From contig NC_088099.1 of NCBI RefSeq assembly GCF_036370855.1, forward strand, positions 92,443,820-92,507,819: a stretch of 64,000 nt of DNA, in the 5' to 3' direction. The translations under genes were made by a program, and so were the position numbers. This document shows positions 51,001 to 60,093 of the stretch, in pieces. Origin of the DNA: Dromaius novaehollandiae. Lineage: Eukaryota > Chordata > Aves > Casuariiformes > Dromaiidae. Each line of letters starts with the position of its first letter. Within the stretch, counting starts at the first letter, position 1. The notes beneath the pieces are model-generated. The model made no database searches. It saw only the letters and a list, made by a program, of their open reading frames with translations, and was not told the DNA's origin.

Positions 51001-54000
51001 AAATTTCACCAGAGCAACGATAGATCATTGGCAGAAGAGCGAGATGGTTAAATAGATGCTTCCTGGAATTTTTGTGCTGTAAGAAACTGAAGCTCACATG
51101 TAGCTGACTTCCTATTAAACAATTCGTGCAGCTTTTCATTTATAACATTTACTATCTGACTGCAGGGGATACAGCAGCCTACAAAACAATTCTAGGAAAT
51201 TCAGCTAAAACTTGGTACTTACAAAAATTAAATGTGTGCGTGTTGGGAGGGGATAGATTCACAATCTTATCAACTTTCAATTTCTATACAGTTTTTGAAA
51301 TAAAACAGCTAATAAAAGGGTTTATTTTCTACATGATCTCCCCTGCCTCTATTGCAAGCCCAGATATTAAACTTTTGGAAAATATTGGGAGGATGAGTGG
51401 CAGTGAAAGCACCATCTTCAACTGATACATCTGAAACTAGGAGGTTTTATGATATTTAATGCACTGAAATAACAGGAAGCAAATGGGGGGAGGGGGACGG
51501 GGGACCCAGTCACATTAAGTTATCCATCAATCTAATCAGCTAGTGAAACTGAAAGCTAAAAATAACTTGCCACTTAATTTTTCTAAAGCTATGCTAAAAT
51601 AAGACTTGGAGTTTTTTAAGGCTTCTCTGAAACCAGTTAGAATTATTCAATATTCTTGAAGGAGGAACTGCTGATACACAGCTCTGGATCAGTAAATACG
51701 CTCTCTGAACTGTTGTAGTTAAATCTCCTCAAGTTGAAAAACAAACTGCATGCAAATACACAGTTACAACATATTTATAAGAGAAAAATAGCTCAAGCTC
51801 ATTCTTAAAATTGTGCACCTATTCACATATAGAGAAATACTAAAAGCAAACTGAGCGTGTCATTTATCTTTCCTTCATAGAAGGAAGTAAGATTATGTTA
51901 CATATTCCAATTTACTTTATTTCTGTCCCTGCTGGAGAACACTGTACGGCTGTTTGGAGACTCTGACCAGTGACTTTGCACCTGGCTGCAAGTTTGAGCT
52001 TGGACTGCAGCGGGCTCTTCCTACAAACAAGGTGACAATGCTGCCTGCCCTGTAAGAGGACAGCTTTTAAATGGGAGGTGTTTTAGCTACACTTATTTTC
52101 AGTTTATGGAAATGAGTTACTAAGTGTCAGGGCAGATTGCCTCCCACATTAACGTTCATTTCTCTGCATGCGGTAGTCACTTTAACCATGGAAAAACCAG
52201 GAGTTGTTATTCAAGAGTTGTTCCATCGGATTCATGTCCATAAAATGGTTTTGCCTCCCACAATGTTAATTTATAAAGATATATCAGTGATGACTGGATT
52301 AAATCCAGAGTTGATAAGAGGTCTGAGGAGAATGTGTCAGACAAGAATTAGCATCAAAGCTTTAACAGCCAAATTTAATGGCCTAGAGATGCTAATACCT
52401 ATTTTACTCCTGAATCCCACCAGGCAGTGACACAGGTGAAGTTTTGCTGCAAGAACTGAGAGGTTAGGCGCCTGACCCACTCGGCTGCTCTAGGAAATCA
52501 ACCTACTGGCTGCATCTTCAGACATCTAAGCACCTCTGTAAATCTGGTCTTTGGATGCCTAAAACTAGTTGCTAACCTGCAGTTATGCCATTTGTGAATT
52601 TTAACTCTCCTGATTTTGTTTGTTTTTTAAATATTCCCCTAGCTTTCCTTTGTTGGGCTTCTGAACACACAAACCAATGCCAAGACCAGCCTTTGTAAGG
52701 AGAGGAGCGGATGGCAAGCAGTAAGGATCTCACATACCTCTTGTTGTGCATACCTTTGAACACTTCATCCACAAGGTTTCCTTGGAAGGATAACATTGCA
52801 GTGGTGGGTCAAAGTACTCCTGTGCTGCTCCCGAGGTTTTATGGTAAGTGTCGGAGGAAATGGTGGAAGCCCTTGCATGCTGACCACTCCGGATGTCTTC
52901 TGCTGAACTGCAATGGCATAAAAGGGTAATGTACGTTAATTAGGTCATGCTCTCTCCTGAATATTTGAACAAGAAAAACTGTCAGACACTCCTGTTACTG
53001 TAACCACCTAGCTTGCTTCATATCTTTTTTTGCTTGTATGCTTCAAAAGCAAATATCCCAAACACTTGCATAAGTCAATGTTTACGAGGACATTTGCATT
53101 TGATCATTCATTGCTGTTTTCGGAAGTTGTGTACTCACTGAGTAGGCTGGCTGAATTGTGTTACTTGCAAAATGTAGCAAGCGGAAGGGTGTGGGGGGAG
53201 CTCTTGTCCATAAACATGGAATAACAGCTTTTTCATGAAAAACAAACATTTTTAGCTAGTCTACAGCAGCCTAGAGAATAAAAAAGACATTTTCCCAAAA
53301 TAAATCTTAAAAGTAGCACAACTATTTTATCACTAATCATTGTGTCAAGTCTGTATTTCCAGTTACTGTGTCTTGTAAAGATGCCTTTCAAATGAATGAA
53401 AGCCATTAAAAAATAACAGATAAAGATTTTAAAAGCAGGAAAAATATTTGCCTATTTAGATCTTTCTCTTTTTTTCTGAACTCCCTTTAAGTCTGACAGT
53501 ATTTGAAGAGGAATCTAAAATTGAACAAAAGAACCATTTCTGTGTCTCTGATTAGTCTCTTCATCTGCGTATCCCAAAACTGAATTGTCCATTTTGCTGC
53601 AAGGACATACAGCTCCACATCTCAAGCCATACCCTCCAGCGTGATGTCTGAGGTTGACCCAAATGGAAGAAGGAACTCTTGGAAAAATAGTCTTAAGAAT
53701 ACAGGAAAAAAAAAAACGAATAGAAAAGGCTGAGATTTTAGGTTAATCTGTCGGAGAAGTACAAGTTGTTTTTTTTAACCTGAGAAACACTGGGCATAAA
53801 TTGGTTTGTAGGTGTTTGGTCTAATCTAAATGTTCTTCCTAATTTTCAGGAGAATTGTAACTTGCATTTTTCAAGATACATCTGGAAGATTTTCTTGTTA
53901 AAGGGTATTTTAAGACTCATTCAGCATTATTACTTTTAAATCTCTTTTCTCTATTGAATTTATCTTGAATTATTTAACCACAGATCTGCGTTTTCCTCAA

Positions 54001-56586
54001 CTGTAGTTTTGTTTTCTAGTATCACTGCATTTCACTAAGGTTCATCTTCATCCAATCCCACCGATTCAATCTACACGTATTATCTTATTCATCCACATTA
54101 AATCATGTTCTTTGTAGTTTTTACATTTTAATTAAGATGTTCAATAATAAGACCAACCCTAACATCTCCATGTGTAGTTGCCAACATCTCTGTTTTGGCC
54201 GAAACATTCCTGATTTTTCTGACCTTTGTCCTGGGTCTTGTGCAACCACCAAAGCATCCTGCACAGCTGTGTCACATAAATTAAATAAGCCGTGTGATTT
54301 ATAAGACTTCTAGTGAACTTGAAAGCAATTCCTTTGGTACTTTTGATGCAGCTGCTTCGCTCTATTGTATCCTGCTACTTGCCAGAAAAAAAAAAAAAAA
54401 AAAAAAAGCAGCCTGATGTTCAGTAACTGAGTATGATTAAAAAAAAGAAAAAAACCCTTTCTTTCAGATGTGTTTTTCCTCACAGTTGCCTCTTCTGGTC
54501 ACCTTTGCTCCTGTTTTCCTCCAAGACTTTCTAGTTCAGAGTAACGCAACTCCTTCTCCCCCCTCACCAGCAATGACAGAAGGCACGGCAGGGTAGGAGT
54601 TTCAGGCACAAATGTATTGTGAAAAAGAGAGACTCTGGCTAGAGTCTTGCTTATAAAGGATGAAAGCACTGGGCACCCAAACTATAGCTCCCACAAAACT
54701 CTTCCTGTCTCTTTAATTACAGTATCGAGAGGTCTTTTGGCCAAAAAGATGTCTGTAAGTTCTCAACAAGATACTGAAATTCCCTTACAAAGGCAGCTGT
54801 TTTTTCATGGGAGGTAAGCAGGGGAAATGCTGTTAGGGTAAGCCAAACTCCGTCAAAACAATTGATGGAAAAGTTTTTTGACCAGCTGTAGTGAGGGCTG
54901 GCGCCTCCCGGATCCTTAACTCTGAGAGCTGTCTCCATGGCTATCCTAAATCTGTGGCTGCAGCTTCCCCTTCTCTAGCCCCAGGGTGGACACAGGGACG
55001 GTCTGTTGGCCTCTATCGTCCTTCCACCAATTTTCAGTGTCTGTCCCCAGACCTCTGTCCTTTATAATTAATGGCGCAGGAAAAAAAAATATATATCAGA
55101 GAATTGCTTTGCTAAGAAATGGTGACTTCATTTATAGCTATCCTTCATACATTGCTTAAGTGATGCTATAAAAACGATCTCTCTCTACTCTGGAAGAGTA
55201 TCTTTAATACATCTCTGGCATTTGCTGCTCTTTCTTCTGATACATTCAAAGTAATTTCCCCTCCTATTGCCCCTTTTCTAAGGACAGCCATCCAGCCTTT
55301 GGGGATGCTTCTTAGGCTGACCTTTGTTCCCATTTTTCTCTAATTTTTCATGAACTAAAAGACGGGAGAAAAAAATCATTAGCTAGTTTTCACAATACGC
55401 TAGCATTACTATCATCCAACCTTTCTATACTTAGTCATAAGTACTCCTTCCAGTCCATGCAATGCTCTTCACTATTACTTCTATTCTCAGCATTTTTTTT
55501 TTTTTTTTTTTTTTTTTGGCTTAGATGCATATTACCAGAGAGGACCTCAGCATTTCAGCTGTTCTCAGACCTTAACGATATTCATCTCCTCCCCTTCTTT
55601 GCCTATATTCTTAAGCTGCCTCACATTGCAGTCATGCCTCCAGAGGCTAACTGTGCGTGCTGACTGCCTCACTGCCGTGGCTAGCTTGCCGCTGGTGTTT
55701 CGAGCTACCGCTCTGTCTCCTGCCTGGCAGTCACTGACGTGACCCAGAGGAAGACGCAAGCAGCCTAAGCTTGGTTCCGGCACCCCGCAGGCTGGCTAGG
55801 CTGACGGGGAGAGGACAATATCCCAGGAGTTTGTTTTTCACACCAACCCTTCTATTTGTTGATTTGCTTGTTGTACTGACAGGGTCTGGCCTGCCACAAA
55901 CTGCCTTAGACACTTCAACAAGGACTAGTTTATTGACTGGGATGACTTAAATCCCTGTTTGTTCTGGATTAGTATGAACTTGCTCGGAGCTGAGCTAGAC
56001 CAAGACGAGAGTTCAGCAAGTCTCCGTGCCAGCCTCGGTCACAAAACATCCTCCCTCACACAGTGCAGACCTGGCAAGCCTTTGCTTGCCCTCACCTGCC
56101 GACCGACCCCTCCAGGTGACGTGCTAACACAACACAGCCACCCTTCATGTACCTGCGACCCAACTTTACCCAGGCAACCTGTGAAATTCATATCTCTCCC
56201 TAGGTCAGGCTGCCTAGCTGTCTGCCCCCTCTTAGTCTAGTGCTACCCTGGAGCTCAGCACAAAGAAAAAGGCTAAAAATTGTTTAAAGTTTGGAAGTAC
56301 AAAACAGCTTCCTGATTCTGAATGTGTCCTGAGCATGCTACATGATTTCAAGGCTGAATAAATGCTTTCTCTGCTGCTGTAATATGAATGTTATTTAAAA
56401 ACAACAAATGTGATAACAGACATTATAGGCCTGCTGTGATTTGTGTTTCTTCAGGGTGGTAAAGACATACCTTCCATTGCATGGGTGTGGTTTCCTTGCT
56501 CTTCTGTCCTCCTTACATCTCGCAGATCCACGATTCTCGTGGTACATGCATTGATTATCTTTGTATTGTCCCCCAGCATGAGACAT
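38373..56586 (-). CDS. MARVELD3: MARVELD3, MARVEL domain-containing protein 3 (tight-junction tetraspan)
   Basis: On the minus strand, join 56586-56471, 52907-52738, 39079-38373. This gives 330 residues and a TAA stop; exon ends are phase 2, then phase 1, matching exactly. The protein is a four-pass tight-junction component of the TAMP group, with occludin and tricellulin. Residues 1-95 are a basic/polar cytosolic N-terminus (CKEDRRARKPHP, YHKTSGAAQEYFDPPLQCYP). Membrane segments are at about 97-117 (ILKFVEITINLLVLICIG), 165-190, 198-228 and 257-285. The first loop has ELQEVRELDMQFTQMRAP. The second has NSTEVCKKRERLYARRGY with two cysteines and an N-glycosylation sequon. A roughly 45-residue Ser/Arg-rich tail follows. 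It faces PHLPP2, as in mammals. Mammalian MARVELD3 is longer (about 400 residues) because of a large charged N-terminus. The start is the ATG at 56586, which has A at -3; a longer N-terminus through another first exon remains possible. Confidence 0.9.
40608..40643. repeat. 36-bp strictly alternating purine-pyrimidine tract
   Basis: GT, AT, AC and GC steps alternate purine/pyrimidine without interruption over 36 bases, with a self-complementary core (GTGTACAC). Read directly; potential Z-DNA former. Confidence 0.9.
46303..46320. repeat. 18-base poly-T tract
   Basis: Uninterrupted T run in the MARVELD3 last intron, which reads as poly-A on the minus (gene sense) strand. Confidence 0.95.
50547..50600. 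repeat. Polypurine tract with A10/G14 core and GA repeat
   Basis: A run of A, then 14 consecutive G (50560-50573), then GGA-rich and (GA)n sequence. 50547-50582 is pure purine, with a single T at 50583. Located in the MARVELD3 last intron. Confidence 0.9.
52738..52907 (-). CDS. MARVELD3: MARVELD3 internal coding exon (N-terminal cytosolic region)
   Basis: 170 bp on the minus strand, between acceptor CCATTGCAG|TTCAGC and donor ACAAGAG|GTATGTG. The first base completes AGT (Ser) with the AG left by the upstream exon. The last base starts the GGC (Gly) completed by the MARVEL exon. It encodes 56 residues plus the two split codons: SAEDIRSGQHARASTISSDT, a Tyr/Pro-rich part (EYFDPPLQCYPSKE) and LWMKCSKVCTTR immediately before the first membrane segment. 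The coding frame has no stop, and the double phase match is strong evidence. A second GTATG donor 16 bases upstream would break the frame. Confidence 0.85.
54386..54407. repeat. 22-base poly-A tract
   Basis: Uninterrupted A run in a MARVELD3 intron. No adjoining element body was recognised. Confidence 0.95.
55493..55518. repeat. 26-base poly-T tract
   Basis: Uninterrupted T run in a MARVELD3 intron. Confidence 0.95.
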
Positions 56587-56626
56587 CTTGTCTCTTACAT
56601 GTGTTCTTTCTTGCTGAAATAGCTTC
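56471..56626 (-). CDS. MARVELD3: MARVELD3 start-codon exon
   Basis: 156 bp on the minus strand, from acceptor CTTTCTTTTTTCACTGGCTCAG (AG ends at 56627) to donor GGAAG|GTATGT. Coding begins at the ATG 56586-56584 (context ACAAGATGT) and gives 38 codons plus two bases. The peptide is basic and Cys-containing (MSHAGGQYKDNQCMYHENRG, then SARCKEDRRARKPHPCNG). The frame is also open from the acceptor to the ATG, so a longer N-terminus from an unseen upstream coding exon is possible. Assignment rests on position, strand, splice quality and phase, not on direct recognition of the peptide. Confidence 0.75.
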
Positions 56627-57255
56627 CTGAGCCAGTGAAAAAAGAAAGTTCATTTTATAGCTCTAACTTAAGTTATTCATTGACCAACACTTGCAGAACA
56701 TATCCCTGTCACATTGATTCAAGGTTCAGTAAAGGCTTCTTTAAGAAGAGACGGAAGTAAAGGCCTTAAAACTACACATAAAGTAACTTCATTAAAGAAG
56801 GAAGTTTTTCTCTACATTTTCTCATTCACCAAGTAACCATAATCTTTCTATATTTAATGCATTTCACTAATTTACTAGGTCTGCTCTTACCCCACCACCA
56901 CCTTTGCTGCAAGGACAACACACGCTATCCTTATAGAGTATGAAATCTAGACTTCTCTAATGCTGTCTCTTAAATATAACATTAAACACAGCAAACGTCA
57001 GTTCTTCGCATAAGCAGGCAGATATAATTGCCACCAACTCCAGGGAAAGCCTGAAAACGCAGAATGTGGCCTTTATTATGGCTTCCTAAGCGGAAGGCAC
57101 ACATCAACGCGGACAGAAGGATCACAGCAGGCAGCCTGTGATTTGGAAAAGTGTTAGGTACGGGCCAAACCCGAGCGCCCTGCAGGACAGGGGAAAGCTA
57201 CGTCTCGCAGCTGGGTGTTACGCGTCGCGGAGCCGCCGGGCGCCCCGGCACTCAC

Positions 57256-57450
57256 CGCACCGCACCGCACCGAACCGCCGCCGCCGCCGCCGCCGCCTCT
57301 GCGAGCGCAGCCCCGTGGCCCGGCCGCCCCCGGCAGCAGCGCCCGGACGGGACGGGACGGGAGCGGAGGCGGCGCCCAGGTGCGCCCGGCCCCGGGCGCA
57401 GGTGCTGGGGGAAGGGGAAGGGGGAAGGCTCCTTCTGCAGGGAGGCGAGT
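57256..57450 (-). other. MARVELD3: Probable non-coding first exon of MARVELD3
   Basis: On the minus strand the island ends in GGTGCG|GTGAGTG (donor at 57255-57254), followed 629 bp later by the acceptor of the start-codon exon. No minus-strand ATG occurs in the island upstream of the donor, so this exon would be 5' UTR. The upstream limit is a guess because the start site cannot be read from sequence. Confidence 0.5.
57275..57295. repeat. (CCG)7 trinucleotide repeat
   Basis: Seven perfect CCG units, reading as CGG on the minus (MARVELD3 sense) strand, within the predicted 5' UTR exon. Confidence 0.95.
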
Positions 57451-57664
57451 CCTGGCCACCGTTTCGTTTAATAAAAAGAGGCCGCTGAGGAAGGATCTGG
57501 TAAATGTGACCCTGCAAGAATATAAAACTAGAAGGTTTTTTTTAAAAAAAAAAGAAATCATGCCCCCCCAATCTTTTTTTTTTTTTCAAGTTAATCTCTT
57601 CTATTTGCAATGCTCACATTTGGAAGTCCTAGGGTATGAAAAAAAGAGCTGGAGGATAGAAGAC

Positions 57665-57681
57665 AAAAAAAAAAAAAAAAA
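57665..57681. repeat. 17-base poly-A tract
   Basis: Uninterrupted A run just outside the CpG island. Confidence 0.95.
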
Positions 57682-60060
57682 GGGAGGAAATTTGTCCCCA
57701 TAAGCAAGTGGGTAGGAACAGGCTATTTCCAGAAGTTTAATCCAGCTAATGGTTTGGAAAGGGAGACAAGCGACTTAATTTTCCCTGTGGCGTAAGGCCG
57801 ACTTGTAGAGAACTGACCACTTGAATGAACGCTGTCCTGTTTCTCGGTGCCCTGCTCGGAGCCCTTGCTCTGATGAAAGGTTTGTGGACGTTCGGGGATC
57901 TCGTCTTGCTGTGAGCCCGCGGTGCGGCAGCACAGAAACATGGCAGCTTCCTGAGCAAAGGAATGAGATGCCGGTCCCCTCAGGAGGCTGACTGGCCACA
58001 GGTTAAAAATAAATGCTTTTCAGAAGCTCTTGGAGATGCATCTATTTTGCACAGAGCCCAAGGCAGACACGCGAGCCAGTAGTGCTATGAGCTACTTGTT
58101 CATTGCTCAGTCTCATAAAGAAATCTATTTGGGTCTCAAGAGTAGGACAGTGGTGTGGATGTGGCACTGTGCTGTGCTAATCTGAGTTTTGGGAAGCTTC
58201 CCTAGGCCCATGGTGCTGTCCTACAGAGACAGGCCCTTCGCAGTGCTGGGGCCAGAAAATCCTTCCTTCCAGGGCTTAGACAGCAGGGCTTATACTCCTG
58301 GGTACTGGCGCCTCTTGGATTTGGGCTTAAGATATGTAACCGTTACAGTGTAATCCTATTCTCGGTCTAAATCCAAAATCCCCTTTAAATAATATGTGGA
58401 CATCTGAGGAACTGCTGTCCTTGAAATGAGGAGATATCTACAGGAACTGACTATTCAACGTGCATTTTGTAAATAGCTGGAGCACAGCAAGACCGTAATT
58501 CCCCGCTCCAGTTGAGCTGTATTAACAGCTTATTTTGCTGGTTCCCATTCCCACCTCGCCTAGGCCTCTCTGTTACTGGTCCTGTTTCCAGCCGTCCAAT
58601 TCTTCTTCTCTGCCTTGCACCAGCTCTGCTGCTCGCATGATCGCACAGTGTGCCAATTCAGCCTGCTTGCCAGCCAAAAATAATTTTCTTTCTGCTGTTT
58701 TAGTGAGTTGAATTGGCTTTGGGCTGCAATTAAATGTGTGCTGGAGCAAGGCCCTTGGCAGAAGCACGTGTCCCAGAGGGAAGAAATGAGGGGAGGGGAG
58801 GGGTACCTCTCTTGGCAGCGATGAGCAGTTAATTTAACTCCAGCCTTAACATGGAGTTGCAGTTTGAGATGTTGCTACTTACCAGTTACTTGCTACTCGT
58901 TCCCTTCTTGGAATTGTCATCCTCATAGCAGAGGTGGTGAAACCACAGGAGTGTTTTACTGCTTCTTCATCTGAGTTTCTAAGTAAGGGTAGTTTAGGCT
59001 CGTTTGGCAGATTTTACCCTGAAGAAGATTCGGGTGCCTCTGAATGCTGTTCTGCTGTCTAGATGATAGAATTTGGGAAGTACTCTCTTCGGTCGCGGCC
59101 AGAAGAAGATGTCTGCTCCCGGTTATGGGACGTGAGGAATTTTGACTCTCCTTTAGTAGGCAGCTTTCATACAAACATGAGCTCCTCTCTGGTGGCAAAA
59201 AAAGAAAGTAGCCAAAGCAGAGAAAAATCACAGGCTTGGCTGCAAGCAGAATTTGGGGTTGGATTTGAAATATGAGAGTGTCTCGGCAGTAATTTGTTAA
59301 AGCATTTCTCTTGGTGAACTGAAGAGCTCAGGGTGTTGCCATTTTGATGTGATGGAAGGCTTGCTGGTGCTGAAGCGACAGCATTTCTAGACTAGGCAAA
59401 ATTCAGTGAAGCTGGCAGGCAAAATGAGTGTTTAAAAAGTGGTTAAACTGGCCATGGAACCAGGTAGCTGAAGTAACAGGGCCATGATCTATCCAGAATT
59501 GCGTGGTAAGATTTATGTTAAAAAGTTAACTTTGTGATCAAGCGGGTTTTCCCTGGGAACTTGTAAAACAAACACAGGGTGTTGAGGCCGTCATTGCTGG
59601 AGTTTCTTACGTATGACATAAGAGCCAGCAAAACAACCCTTAGAAAATGATGCTGATGAGGGAGAGACAGCCAGAAGTAGTAGTAGGAATATGTCTCTAA
59701 GGGGAAAAAATGGAAAGAACCGTTGGAGGGATTAGCTATGGTAGCGGCTGAATTCGGGTGAGAACCATTAAGGGAAAAAGAGTCTCACTTTTTGTGCTTA
59801 CAGTGTTGCAGGAAAACGAATTGTATGATGTAAGTAAACAAACAGTTTTGTATCAAAGATACACCTGATTCTGTCATCAGTTCCTCCTTTTAATAGAAAT
59901 AACTGTTGCGACCGAATTTTGGCTAGCTGCTGAAGCCCAGAGGGAGTAATTTGCAGAAAATGAAGTGTTAACCATTTTTTTTTTTTTTCTGGTAATTTAC
60001 TTGAGTAGGTCTCATCTGTGTCTTGGATCAATGCAGTCCTGGATGCTTGCTCCAGCGTAA

Positions 60061-60093
60061 CCCCCCAACCCTCCCCCCCAACCCCCCCCCCCC
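60061..60093 (-). repeat. G-run cluster (potential G-quadruplex on minus strand)
   Basis: C runs of 6, 3, 7 and 12 separated by AA, T and AA on the plus strand give four or more G tracts with one- to two-base loops on the minus strand. Read directly. Confidence 0.85.

Larger units (their letters stand above)
39080..52737 (-). other. MARVELD3: MARVELD3 last intron
   Basis: 13,658 bp between donor GAG|GTATGTG (minus strand) and the acceptor before the MARVEL exon. I searched the minus strand for a second MARVEL-type exon, because mammals use alternative last exons, and saw no open frame resembling one. It contains an alternating purine-pyrimidine tract (40608-40643), a poly-T (46303-46320), a poly-A/poly-G purine tract (50547-50600) and unidentified minus-strand open frames at 45.7-46.2 kb. 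Confidence 0.75.
52908..56470 (-). other. MARVELD3: MARVELD3 second intron
   Basis: 3,563 bp between the donor GGAAG|GTATGT and the acceptor of the 170-bp exon. It contains a poly-A (54386-54407) and a poly-T (55493-55518) and no recognised exon or element. Confidence 0.7.
57150..57480 (-). promoter_or_regulatory. MARVELD3: CpG island, probable MARVELD3 promoter
   Basis: The only strongly GC-rich, CpG-dense stretch of the window. It includes (CCG)7 (57275-57295), three CGCAC units (57256-57270) and GACGG repeats (about 57345-57362). It lies 0.6 kb upstream of the first MARVELD3 coding exon on its strand and contains a consensus minus-strand donor. No TATA box is evident, as usual for CpG promoters. 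A divergent plus-strand transcript is possible. Confidence 0.65.

Noticed and set aside
57138..57703. Long open frames on both strands across the CpG island
   Set aside because: They come from stop-poor CCG/GACGG repeats. On the minus strand the island has no ATG, and the plus-strand frames lack convincing splice sites.
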